Part shown: one piece after another, positions 48,088 to 56,319 of the stretch
Numbering within the stretch: the stretch's first letter is position 1
Layout: each line of letters starts with the position of its first letter
Assembly (NCBI RefSeq): GCF_009296315.1
Contig: NZ_WHLY01000002.1
Coordinates: 3,392,501 to 3,456,500 of the forward strand
Direction of reading: 5' to 3'
Source of the DNA: Salmonirosea aquatica
GTDB lineage: Bacteria > Bacteroidota > Bacteroidia > Cytophagales > Spirosomataceae
Length of the DNA: 64,000 nt
Notes under the pieces: generated by a model
Database searches by the model: none
What the model was told of the DNA's origin: nothing
Seen by the model: the letters and a program-made list of their open reading frames with translations, nothing else
Program-made: the position numbers and the translations under genes

Positions 48088-48681
48088 TCACCGAAAAACC
48101 TCCACCAAATCCACGTTCAGATCCGGGAAAATCGCTGACTTCGCGATCTCCGTGGCGGGTTGCAGGCCGATGTAGCATTCGGCTTCGTTGAGGAAGTAGA
48201 TTTGCACGGACTCGTCCAACGGATGCACAAGCCAGTATTCCCGGACGCCCGCTTCTTCGTAAAGTTCAAATTTATCCTTCATCTCGCGCTTGGTATTGCC
48301 GGGCGACAGGATTTCGACCACCAGGTCGGGTGCACCGTTGCAACCCTGCTCGTCGAGTTTAGAGGCGTCGCATATTACGCAAAGATCGGGCTGTACCACA
48401 GTAACTATTTCCTGACTGGCTTTCTGGGATTTTTTGCGATTGTAAAGCCGTACGTCGAAAGGGGCGAAAAAAAACTGGCACGAATTACCGCTAAGTCGGT
48501 TTCCCATTGCCAAAAACAAGTTAGCCGCCACCCGCTGATGGCGTACGCTCGGAGCCGGGCTCATCTTGAATATTTTTCCCCGTAATAACTCTACACGTTC
48601 CTGAAACTGCCATTTGAGGTAGTCGGCGTAGGAATACGTACCATTCAAATCGAGTTGGGAGAGTTCGGTGATCAAAGCCAT
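48088..48681 (-). CDS. Uma2 family endonuclease-like protein (DUF820)
   Basis: 197 residues. The PD-(D/E)xK-like fold of the Uma2/DUF820 family is recognisable: ELLRGKIFKMSPAPSVRHQR near the N terminus, VQPDLCVICD, then APDLVVEILSPGNTKREMK and KFELYEEAGVREYWLVHP, which hold the conserved D, E and K residues. The family is abundant in cyanobacteria and Cytophagales as multi-copy genes; a nuclease activity is predicted from the fold and no role is established. It is downstream of nothing obvious and next to fic. Confidence 0.88.
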   Translation of the reverse strand: MALITELSQLDLNGTYSYADYLKWQFQERVELLRGKIFKMSPAPSVRHQRVAANLFLAMGNRLSGNSCQFFFAPFDVRLYNRKKSQKASQEIVTVVQPDLCVICDASKLDEQGCNGAPDLVVEILSPGNTKREMKDKFELYEEAGVREYWLVHPLDESVQIYFLNEAECYIGLQPATEIAKSAIFPDLNVDLVEVFR

Positions 48682-48805
48682 GATGCAAGTGATTGTTTGT
48701 TCAAATTTACGGTTTTAATTCATAGCATATTCCCCTACATCCGCTCAAAAAACAGGCCGCCCGAAACTATGTCCGGGCGGCCTGCTGTGAACAAGAGCAT
48801 TTATC

Positions 48806-49275
48806 TTATGCCTCCTCCTCTTCCTGCACTGTAATTTTCAGAATCTTGTCGCCCTGCCGGATCGCATCCACTACTTCTACGCCTTCCACCACCTTGCCGA
48901 AGCAGGTGTGGTTTCGGTCGAGGTGGGCGGTGTTGTCGCGGCTGTGGCAAATGAAAAACTGCGAACCGCCGGTGTTGCGGCCCGCGTGGGCCATCGAAAG
49001 TACCCCCGGTCGTGGTATTGCTTTTCGCCCTTGAGTTCGCAATCGATTTTGTAGCCAGGGCCACCGCGCCCGGTACCTTCGGGATCGCCGCCTTGAATCA
49101 TGAAATTCGGGATCACGCGGTGGAAGGTAAGTCCATCGTAGAAACCTTTTTTCGACAGATCCACAAAATTCTTTACCGTATTCGGTGCGTCGTCGTCGTA
49201 GAATTCAATCTGCATTGTCCCCTTTTCGGTGACCATTTCTGCCTTTGTCATATCCTGAATTGTAGGTAAAACCAT
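48806..49275 (-). CDS. Cyclophilin-type peptidyl-prolyl isomerase (frameshifted)
   Basis: 156 residues once one base is added to the plus-strand C run at 49003-49007. This joins frames 49275-48877 and 49042-48806 and restores [20 protein letters not shown]. Cyclophilin motifs: [41 protein letters not shown] (in parts: [14 protein letters not shown]), SQFFICH, and [14 protein letters not shown], with the catalytic R and the FxxxH-type residues present. There is no signal peptide, so it is cytoplasmic. The tail QEEEEA is acidic. A TACCTTTG -7 element lies upstream. Confidence 0.9.
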
Positions 49276-49286
49276 AAATTAAGCTA

Positions 49287-49294
49287 CAAAGGTA
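49287..49294 (-). promoter_or_regulatory. Candidate -7 element of the isomerase gene
   Basis: Minus-strand TACCTTTG fits the consensus, 12 nt upstream of the ATG at 49275. No TTG lies at -33. Confidence 0.35.
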
Positions 49295-49367
49295 CGACGG
49301 GCCGTGCGGGTTTTAAAATGGAATCCCTAATTTAGAGGTCGAACCATTTAACAACCCGCCTCCGGCC

Positions 49368-52300
49368 ATGAAAACGTTTTTCTTACTGTGCGGCTTCCTG
49401 CTCGCTCTGACAGGGTATGCCCAAACTTCCGACGTCTATTTCGCGTCATATCCCACCCTTACGCCCGATGGCAGTGCCATCCTGTTCAGCTACGAATCAG
49501 ACTTGTGGAAAGTGGATGTCAATGGCGGCAATGCTACCCGCCTCACCGCCATGCAGGGCGCCGAAACCAATCCGCGCGTGTCACCCGACGGGCAGTGGCT
49601 GGCCTTTTCGGCTACCGAAGGGGGGAATCCCGATGTGTACGTGATGCCACTGGCCGGCGGCCCAATCCGTCAGCTGACGTTCCACAGCAGCTACGATCTG
49701 GTGGAAAGCTGGTCGTGGGATTCCAAAACCATTTATTTTAAGTCGGGTCAGCAGAACGGTGGGACTACTTTCACGGTGGCCCTGACGGGAGGTACCCCGC
49801 AGCGGGTGTTCGGGCATTACTTCAACCGTATCCACAGTGTGGCCGAGGCTCCCAACGGAAACCTGTATTTCAACGATACCTGGGAAAGCGACAACCAGGC
49901 GATGCGGAAGGGCTATAAAGGAGAGTTTAACCCGGACATCCAGTATTACAACCCCAAAACGAAAGAGTACAAACGCCTGACCGACTATCCCGGCAAAGAC
50001 ATGTGGGCTACCCTGGACCGCGCCGGCAACGTATATTTCGTGTCGGACGAAGCCAACGGGCAGTACAATCTTTATGCCATGAAGGACGGGAACAAAACGG
50101 CGCTTACCTCGTTTTCTGAATCCATCAAACACCCGCAGGTGAGTGCCGACGGGCGGAAAATTGTGTTTGAGAAAGGGTACCAACTCTGGCAGTATGATGT
50201 GGCCACGAAACAATCCGCCCCCGTACAGCTGGTACTTCCGCAGAACCGGACGCTGCCCAAGTTGCAGGATTTTAACATAAAAGGCGAAATCTCGACCTTC
50301 GACGTAGCGCCCGACAACAAGAAGCTGGCCTTCGTATCACGAGGTACCTTGTTTGTGTCGGACAAGGAAGGCAAGTACATCCAGCAACTGAACACCCGGC
50401 CCGACGAGCGCGTGCTGGAAGTGAAATGGCTGGCCGACAGCCTGACGCTGCTGTACAGCCAGACGGTGAATGGCTACGCAAACTGGTTCACCCAAACGGC
50501 CGATGGCAAGGGTACCGAAAAGCAACTGACCACCGACCTGCAGGGCAACCGTCATCTGGTACTGAACGACAAACGTACGCAGGCGGCCTACCTCAGCGGG
50601 CGGAACGAAGTAAGGCTGATGGACCTCAAGACCATGAAAAGTGAAACACTGGTTCGGGAAGAATTATGGGCTTTCCAGAACGATGTACCCAGTTTTTCGC
50701 CCAATGGCGAGTACCTGGCTTTCACGGCGCACCGCGATTTTGAGCGGGACATTTTCCTGTACAACCTGAAAACCAAAAAGAAAATCAACCTGACCCAATC
50801 GGGTGTCTCCGAGGGCGAACCGGTATGGTCGCCGGACGGGAAGTACCTGTATTTGGTGTCGGATTTGCTGCGGCCCAATTATCCGTTCGGGTCCGACAAA
50901 ACCAAGCTGTATCGGCTGCCACTGACCAAACTGGACGAGCCCTTCCGCGGCGAGAAGTTTGAGGAATTGTTTGAGAAAAAGGAGGATGAGAAGAAAGAAG
51001 GGGAGGAGAAGAAGGGCGATAAAAAAGGGAAAGGAAAGTCGAAAGGTACCCCTGACAAAAAGAAAGATGAGGAGAAGCCCTTCGTGGCGATGGATCTGGA
51101 CACGCTGAACATCATGGAACGAATCGAAAACATCGGACCCGAATTCGGTGCCCAGGATGGTCTGACGATTGTTCAGAAAGATGAAAAGACATACCTGTTT
51201 TATATTTCAAACCACGCCGAAGGTACCCCGGCGCTGTGGCGTACCACGCTGGAACCTTTCGAGGAACCCAAAACTGAGAAATTGGCCGATAAGGTTTTTT
51301 CGTACGAAATAGCTCAGGCCGACAAATCGTGCTACCTGCTGGCGGGCGGGACAATCAAAAAGCTCAACCTGGAATCGGGCAAGATCGAACCCATCGACAT
51401 GAGCTATACCTTCCGTCGGAATCTGAAAGATGAGTTCCGGCAGATGTATTACGAGGCCTGGGCGGGTGTGGAGGAGAACTTTTACAGCGAAGATTTCCAT
51501 GGCGCCAACTGGCAGGCCCTGCGCGACAGCTATGCGAAGTACCTACCCTACCTGACGGACCGGGAAGACTTCCGTACGCTGTTCAACGATATGCTAGGCG
51601 AATTGAACGCCTCGCACTTAGGCTTTTACAGCAATGGCGACGAAGAAAAGGTTTTTTATAAAAACGCCACCATGGAGCCGGGTATCCTGTTTGATCCCCA
51701 AAGTCCCTACCGGGTGGCCCGGGTGGTCAAACGAAGTGCGCTGGATAAAACCAAAAAGTACGTTCAGCCCCACGACCTGCTTACCCACGTGAACGGCGAG
51801 GCCGTAGACACTACCCAAAACCGTGATTACTATTTTACCAAGCCTTCCCGCGATAAGGAAATGACGCTGACTTTTCGTCGGGCCGGAGCCGATACCAGCT
51901 ATGTGGTAAGGGTACATCCGCAGGGTTCGCTCAGTGGCAATCTATACGACGAATGGCAGGACTGGAACCAGCAATACGTGGACGAAAAGAGCAAGCAGCG
52001 CATCGCCTACGTGCACATGAAAAACATGGGTATGGGTGAATATGAAAATTTTGTCAAAGACATGACCCGCGACTGGTACCGTAAGGACGCGCTGATTCTG
52101 GATTTGCGCTACAATACCGGCGGCAATGTCCACGACCTGGTTTTGCAGTTCCTTTCCCAGAAACCCTACCTGAAATGGAAGTACCGTGGCGGAGAATTTA
52201 CCCCGCAGCCCAATTTCGGGGTAGCGGCCAAGCCCATCGTACTGCTTATGAACGAGCAGTCGCTCTCCGACGCCGAAATGACCGCTACGGGTTTCAAGGC

Positions 52301-52550
52301 CCTGAAGCTGGGCAAAGTAATCGGCACCGAAACTTACCGTTGGATTATCTTTACCTCGGGCAAAGGGCTGGTGGACGGCTCATTCTTCCGGCTACCCTCA
52401 TGGGGGTGCTACACATTGGACGGTAAGGATATCGAGAGGGAAGGCGTCAAACCCGACATTTACGTCAAGCAGACTTTCGTCGATCGACTCAACGGGCAAG
52501 ACCCTCAACTCGACCGGGCCATCGCCGAAATCATGCAGGAGTTGAAATAG
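49368..52550 (+). CDS. Tricorn-like S41 family peptidase, exported
   Basis: 1060 residues with a signal peptide (to about 18, GYAQ). The N-terminal half holds two beta-propeller-like regions of TolB/WD40-type repeats (PTLTPDGSAILFSYESDLW, PRVSPDGQWLAFSA, SPDGKYLYLVSD). A Lys/Glu-rich linker (about residues 537-570) follows. The C-terminal half has the tricorn core domain C1 (RQMYYEAWAGVEENFYSEDF), a PDZ-like part (GILFDPQSPYRVARVV, LLTHVNGEAVD) and the S41 protease domain (ALILDLRYNTGGNVHDLV, catalytic Ser in NEQSLSDAE). Tricorn proteases degrade peptides; this one is probably periplasmic or outer-membrane facing. Confidence 0.92.
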   Translation: MKTFFLLCGFLLALTGYAQTSDVYFASYPTLTPDGSAILFSYESDLWKVDVNGGNATRLTAMQGAETNPRVSPDGQWLAFSATEGGNPDVYVMPLAGGPIRQLTFHSSYDLVESWSWDSKTIYFKSGQQNGGTTFTVALTGGTPQRVFGHYFNRIHSVAEAPNGNLYFNDTWESDNQAMRKGYKGEFNPDIQYYNPKTKEYKRLTDYPGKDMWATLDRAGNVYFVSDEANGQYNLYAMKDGNKTALTSFSESIKHPQVSADGRKIVFEKGYQLWQYDVATKQSAPVQLVLPQNRTLPKLQDFNIKGEISTFDVAPDNKKLAFVSRGTLFVSDKEGKYIQQLNTRPDERVLEVKWLADSLTLLYSQTVNGYANWFTQTADGKGTEKQLTTDLQGNRHLVLNDKRTQAAYLSGRNEVRLMDLKTMKSETLVREELWAFQNDVPSFSPNGEYLAFTAHRDFERDIFLYNLKTKKKINLTQSGVSEGEPVWSPDGKYLYLVSDLLRPNYPFGSDKTKLYRLPLTKLDEPFRGEKFEELFEKKEDEKKEGEEKKGDKKGKGKSKGTPDKKKDEEKPFVAMDLDTLNIMERIENIGPEFGAQDGLTIVQKDEKTYLFYISNHAEGTPALWRTTLEPFEEPKTEKLADKVFSYEIAQADKSCYLLAGGTIKKLNLESGKIEPIDMSYTFRRNLKDEFRQMYYEAWAGVEENFYSEDFHGANWQALRDSYAKYLPYLTDREDFRTLFNDMLGELNASHLGFYSNGDEEKVFYKNATMEPGILFDPQSPYRVARVVKRSALDKTKKYVQPHDLLTHVNGEAVDTTQNRDYYFTKPSRDKEMTLTFRRAGADTSYVVRVHPQGSLSGNLYDEWQDWNQQYVDEKSKQRIAYVHMKNMGMGEYENFVKDMTRDWYRKDALILDLRYNTGGNVHDLVLQFLSQKPYLKWKYRGGEFTPQPNFGVAAKPIVLLMNEQSLSDAEMTATGFKALKLGKVIGTETYRWIIFTSGKGLVDGSFFRLPSWGCYTLDGKDIEREGVKPDIYVKQTFVDRLNGQDPQLDRAIAEIMQELK

Positions 52551-52556
52551 TCTTAA

Positions 52557-52621
52557 GCAATAGGCTGTATGCTACTGACAAGAAGCTGGAAAGCTCTTTG
52601 CCTAAACGTACAGCCTATTGC
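52557..52621. repeat. 13-bp inverted repeat in a convergent spacer
   Basis: GCAATAGGCTGTA (52557-52569) and its complement (52609-52621) are separated by 39 nt, between the convergent protease and transglycosylase genes. It may form a long-looped hairpin; there is no T run typical of a terminator. Confidence 0.5.
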
Positions 52622-52646
52622 CTAAAGCTTATAACCTACGGCTTCT

Positions 52647-53441
52647 TCACCTCGCGCTGGCGATCAGGAGCGCTTGTGCCACATCGGCGGCATCGCGCTT
52701 ACGCTTGAGGTAGGACGCGACTTTGGAGATCGTTTCCACCTTACTCCATTCCAGGCTTCGCTCGGGCTGGTTGATCCATTCCTTCACGGCTACCAACCGA
52801 TACACGTACTTGGAGGTTTCGCCGTTCAGATGCAGGGCAAAATAGCTGTCCTTGTCCTGCTGATCCATGCGCTGGATAATTTTGTTGGGGCCAGCGTTGT
52901 AGGCGGCGGCTACCAGCGTCCAGTTGCCCAGTTCGCGGTAGAGCCATTTCAGGTACTTAGCCGCGGCTTTGGTCGATTTTACCAGATCCTTGCGTTCGTC
53001 GATCTGATCGTTCACAACCAAGCCCAGCCCCTGCGCGGTAGCGGGCATGAACTGCCAGTAACCCGCTGCGCCCTTAGGCGAAACCGCGCCGGCATTCATG
53101 GCACTTTCGATGTAGGGGATGTATTTGAAGTCGGACGGAATCCCGTGGCTTTTCAGGATATTCTCGATTTGCTTCATCTTCTTCTTCGTATTCGCCCGGG
53201 AGCGCTGGAAGGAAGGATGGTCATAGAATTGGACGGCTTTCTGATACCGTTTGGCTACTGTTGACTGGTGCAGGGGCAGGGTGTCGCCACAGAACTGCAC
53301 GTGAAGGATATTGGTGTCAAAATCATCTTTTTCGATCACTTCCGAAACTACTTCGGTAGGTGTCGTGGGAGCGGGTGTTCTGTTGATGGTAAATACTCCG
53401 AGCGACATGACCGATACTATCAACGATATGAATCGTATCAT
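52647..53441 (-). CDS. Lytic transglycosylase (GH23, MltD-like)
   Basis: 264 residues with an N-terminal hydrophobic segment (MIRFISLIVSVMSLGVFTI), so exported or membrane-anchored. The SLT/GH23 domain is clear: catalytic Glu in YIPYIESAMNAGAVSPKGAAG, then GYWQFMPATAQGLGL, DERKDLVKSTKAAAKYL, and AAYNAGPNKI. It cleaves peptidoglycan glycan strands, forming anhydro-muramic ends. No LysM domain follows, unlike many MltD proteins, so the protein ends with a short helical tail. Confidence 0.92.
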   Translation of the reverse strand: MIRFISLIVSVMSLGVFTINRTPAPTTPTEVVSEVIEKDDFDTNILHVQFCGDTLPLHQSTVAKRYQKAVQFYDHPSFQRSRANTKKKMKQIENILKSHGIPSDFKYIPYIESAMNAGAVSPKGAAGYWQFMPATAQGLGLVVNDQIDERKDLVKSTKAAAKYLKWLYRELGNWTLVAAAYNAGPNKIIQRMDQQDKDSYFALHLNGETSKYVYRLVAVKEWINQPERSLEWSKVETISKVASYLKRKRDAADVAQALLIASAR

Positions 53442-53478
53442 ACATAATCAGGTTCGTTCTACATAATTTACTAATGGA

Positions 53479-53486
53479 CAAAGATA
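53479..53486 (-). promoter_or_regulatory. Candidate -7 element of the lytic transglycosylase gene
   Basis: Minus-strand TATCTTTG fits TAnnTTTG, 38 nt before the ATG. It is identical to the candidate upstream of the SusC gene. No -33 TTG is seen. Confidence 0.4.
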
Positions 53487-53904
53487 ACGTAATAGAATAA
53501 AAAAAGTTTTACCATTCGATAAAAAACTGATTGACAGGCATTAATGTATCCGCTATATGGTACTTATAGTAGATAAATAGTTAAGCGCAATATTGATAAA
53601 GTACAAATTATTATATTCTATAATCTGGGTTTTGAGCCAAAGAATGATTTGAAGGAGGAAACGAAAACAGGCTTTTTAGCTGAGAATTGCCGGAATTGGC
53701 AAAATAAGGAGGATGAGTAGAAGTCTGAAGTCTATTGCTTTGAGGCTATTTTTTTTTAAATCACGTAAAAAAAACGAATTTGTGTGCCTGGTTTGAGGAG
53801 TACAACGAAAGTAAAACTATATAAATTGTATTATATAGTGATTGAATAGAAGGAGGAAATCCTAAAAACTTAGTGAACGGTAGGAGCAATCGGACAGGAA
53901 AATT
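53487..53904. other. AT-rich intergenic region without recognisable gene
   Basis: About 420 nt of strongly AT-rich DNA between two minus-strand genes, with poly-T and poly-A runs, no GGTACC and no long open frame. No RNA structure was recognised. Confidence 0.5.
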
Positions 53905-55023
53905 TCATCGGGCATGAATGGTGGAAGGACGGTTACGCAGCAAACCACCCTGGCGTTTGGAGAATACCGCCCGGATTTCGGCGGCGATAGATAAGGCTAT
54001 TTCCTCGGGTGAAATAGCTCCTATATCCAGACCAACGGGAGCAAAAATGCGCTGCTGGTCGCGTTCGGAAAACAAGGTACCCTCTTCGGTCAATTCGCTA
54101 ATCATCCTTTCTGCCCGTACCCGGGGACCCAGCATCCCGATGTAGGGCGCGGCCGTGGGCAGTACCTGCGGTAGGTTACGCTTGTCGGTCTTATAATCGT
54201 GCGACATCAGAATGGCGGCGGTATATTCGTCGACCATAGCGGTCGTGAAATCTTCCGGATCTACGACTGCATTGACCAGTGCTGCCACGTCACGGTGGAT
54301 TTTCTGCGCATTAGCCACCACCGTGGCCCGCCAGCCCGCTTCTTTGATCACCTTGGCCAACGGGAAAATATCATACTGATGCCCCATCAGAATTACGTGA
54401 AGCTCGGGTGGTAGAAACTCCGCAAACAACCCCAGGGTACCCCCTTCGCTCAATTCAAAGGTTAAAGCGGAGGACTTATTTTCTTCAATCACTTGCTGTA
54501 TCGCTTTCTCAGTAGCATCGATCAGAGTTTCAGAGCCCAGGGCAAGTAAGCTTTGCCGGTTCTCATACCGAATGATGTTTCCGGCACGCAGGCCGTTCAG
54601 TTCGCCGTCCAGTTTTATAAGAGTCAGTAGTACATTCGTCTGGCGGCGGTCGGTAACGACATCTTCCAGCACAGCCACCGGATTGTTGGGATCGTCCGGA
54701 TCGATGGGTGCCAGCAATACGTCGATAATGCCGTTGCACCCCAGCCCCACGCCAATCTGGTGAGCATCGTCTTCAGTTGTATCGTAAGTGACCAAACTGG
54801 CCTGCGTTTTGGCAATGGCCAGCCGCGCCCGTTTGAGGGCGTCACCTTCCAGACAGCCACCGCTGATTCCTCCGACCCAGGTACCATTGTCCATGACCAG
54901 CATCCGTGCTCCGGTGCGACGATACGATGAACCCTCTACCCGCACCACCGTGGCCAAGGCAGCGCGGGTGTCGATGTGGTCGAGGTTTTGGTAGGTTTTC
55001 AGGATGGCTTTTATTTCTTTCAT
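53905..55023 (-). CDS. XdhC/CoxI family molybdoenzyme maturation factor
   Basis: 372 residues. The N-terminal XdhC_CoxI domain carries ALATVVRVEGSSYRRTGARM and GGISGGCLEGDALKRA with its conserved Cys. The C-terminal Rossmann-like XdhC_C domain carries HVILMGHQYDIFPLAKVIKEAG and AAILMSHDYKTDKRNL, plus YIGMLGPRVRAERM. In known systems XdhC binds molybdenum cofactor and loads it, sulfurated, into xanthine-dehydrogenase-type enzymes. It sits beside the cofactor-synthesis genes, but no structural molybdoenzyme gene is in the window. Confidence 0.9.
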   Translation of the reverse strand: MKEIKAILKTYQNLDHIDTRAALATVVRVEGSSYRRTGARMLVMDNGTWVGGISGGCLEGDALKRARLAIAKTQASLVTYDTTEDDAHQIGVGLGCNGIIDVLLAPIDPDDPNNPVAVLEDVVTDRRQTNVLLTLIKLDGELNGLRAGNIIRYENRQSLLALGSETLIDATEKAIQQVIEENKSSALTFELSEGGTLGLFAEFLPPELHVILMGHQYDIFPLAKVIKEAGWRATVVANAQKIHRDVAALVNAVVDPEDFTTAMVDEYTAAILMSHDYKTDKRNLPQVLPTAAPYIGMLGPRVRAERMISELTEEGTLFSERDQQRIFAPVGLDIGAISPEEIALSIAAEIRAVFSKRQGGLLRNRPSTIHAR

Positions 55024-55056
55024 TTTTTTAGTTTGCTAGTACAGAAGTGTTCAGTA

Positions 55057-55064
55057 CAAAAGTA
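55057..55064 (-). promoter_or_regulatory. Candidate -7 element of xdhC
   Basis: Minus-strand TACTTTTG is an exact consensus fit, 33 nt upstream of the ATG at 55023. The surrounding spacer repeats CCTGTACT-like words. No -33 TTG. Confidence 0.35.
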
Positions 55065-55116
55065 CCTAGGACACTACTTAATTTTTGTACTCCTGTACTT
55101 TTTCCTACTCCTGTAC

Positions 55117-56205
55117 TCATAAACTCGTCAATTCAATCCTGCCGACGCCTCCTTTCAGGTGCCGGAAACGGTGGGTAGGCAGGGCCGTCGAAAGAAGTTC
55201 GTACGCCTTGCGGCTGCGAACGCCCGACTGGCAGCAGAGGATCACATCGGTTAGGCCCTGGAGTTCGGAAAGCCGTTGTGACAATGTTCTCAGCGGCCAG
55301 TTGGTACCTCCCACGTTGAAGCGCTCAAACTCTACGGGTTCGCGCACATCGATCAGTATCGGTGGCGTTAGTTGTTGTAAAATTTGTTCCAGTGCTTCGA
55401 ATTCGATTTCTTCCAAACCCACCGCTGGAAGAGTACAGGTGGTACCGTAATCTTGCTGTAAGGAGGTAAAGTTCCGGGATTCGGGCCGGGGTGTGAAGCG
55501 GAACGTCTGAAAGGAAGCACGCAATGCGTCGTAAAGTAGGATCTTTCCCGAAAGTACCTCGCCCAAACCGGTGATGATTTTGATTGCCTCCACTGCTTGT
55601 AGCGAGCCCACGATACCGGGCAATACGCCCAGTACCCCGATTTCGGCGCAGTTAGGTACCTCGCCTTCGTTGGGAGGAGTAGGATAGAGGCAGCGGTAAG
55701 TAGGTCCCCTTTGATAGTTGAACACACTGACCTGCCCCTCGAATTTATAAATAGAACCAAAAACCAGCGGCTTGTCCAGCAATACACAGGCATCATTCAC
55801 AAGGTACCTCGTCGGAAAGTTGTCCGAACCATCCACGACCAAATCATACTCACCCACGATGTCAAGGGCGTTTCCTCGGTTCAGGCCTTCCAGGTAGGTA
55901 ATCATTTTACTATATGGATTCAAGAGATGCAATCGCTCCGCTGCTACCTCGGCTTTGAGTCGCCCGACATCCGCTACGGTAAACAAAATCTGCCGGTGCA
56001 GGTTGCTGACTTCCACCCGATCGAAATCCGCGATTCCGATGGTACCCACCCCCGCGGCCGCCAGGTAGGTAAGTGCCGGGCAACCCAGGCCTCCTGCTCC
56101 CACGACCAGCACGCGCGCATCGCGGAGTTTTTGCTGGCCTTGCGGGCCCAGTTCGGGTAGGGACAATTGGCGCTGGTAGTAGCTTTGTTCGGCGGGTGAA
56201 AACAT
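55117..56205 (-). CDS. moeB: MoeB/ThiF-type adenylyltransferase with C-terminal rhodanese domain
   Basis: 362 residues. The E1-like domain (about 1-250) has YYQRQLSLPELGPQGQQKL, the ATP loop VLVVGAGGLGCPAL, DFDRVEVSNLHRQILF and VDGSDNFPTRYLVND. The rhodanese domain (about 265-362) has ILIDVREPVEFERFNVGG and the active-site Cys in ILCCQSGVRSRKAYELL. It would adenylate the C-terminal glycine of MoaD (or a ThiS-like protein), and the rhodanese part may supply sulfur. The MoeB zinc cysteines are mostly missing: CxxC is reduced to TYRC and no second pair is seen. It is adjacent to xdhC and divergent from moeA, supporting a Moco role. Confidence 0.9.
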   Translation of the reverse strand: MFSPAEQSYYQRQLSLPELGPQGQQKLRDARVLVVGAGGLGCPALTYLAAAGVGTIGIADFDRVEVSNLHRQILFTVADVGRLKAEVAAERLHLLNPYSKMITYLEGLNRGNALDIVGEYDLVVDGSDNFPTRYLVNDACVLLDKPLVFGSIYKFEGQVSVFNYQRGPTYRCLYPTPPNEGEVPNCAEIGVLGVLPGIVGSLQAVEAIKIITGLGEVLSGKILLYDALRASFQTFRFTPRPESRNFTSLQQDYGTTCTLPAVGLEEIEFEALEQILQQLTPPILIDVREPVEFERFNVGGTNWPLRTLSQRLSELQGLTDVILCCQSGVRSRKAYELLSTALPTHRFRHLKGGVGRIELTSL

Positions 56206-56236
56206 GGAGATTCGGTGGAGCTATGGTGAGAATGCG

Positions 56237-56244
56237 TATATTTG
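56237..56244 (+). promoter_or_regulatory. Candidate -7 element of the moeA-moaDECBA operon
   Basis: TATATTTG fits TAnnTTTG, 76 nt before the moeA ATG at 56320, in the 114-nt gap shared with the divergent moeB-like gene. No -33 TTG. Confidence 0.4.
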
Positions 56245-56319
56245 AAAATGCCTTCCGGGGAACATTCTACTAACGCGTTTTGTCTTTTGGAAGTTTGTGC
56301 TGCCTTAAATTACTATCCG

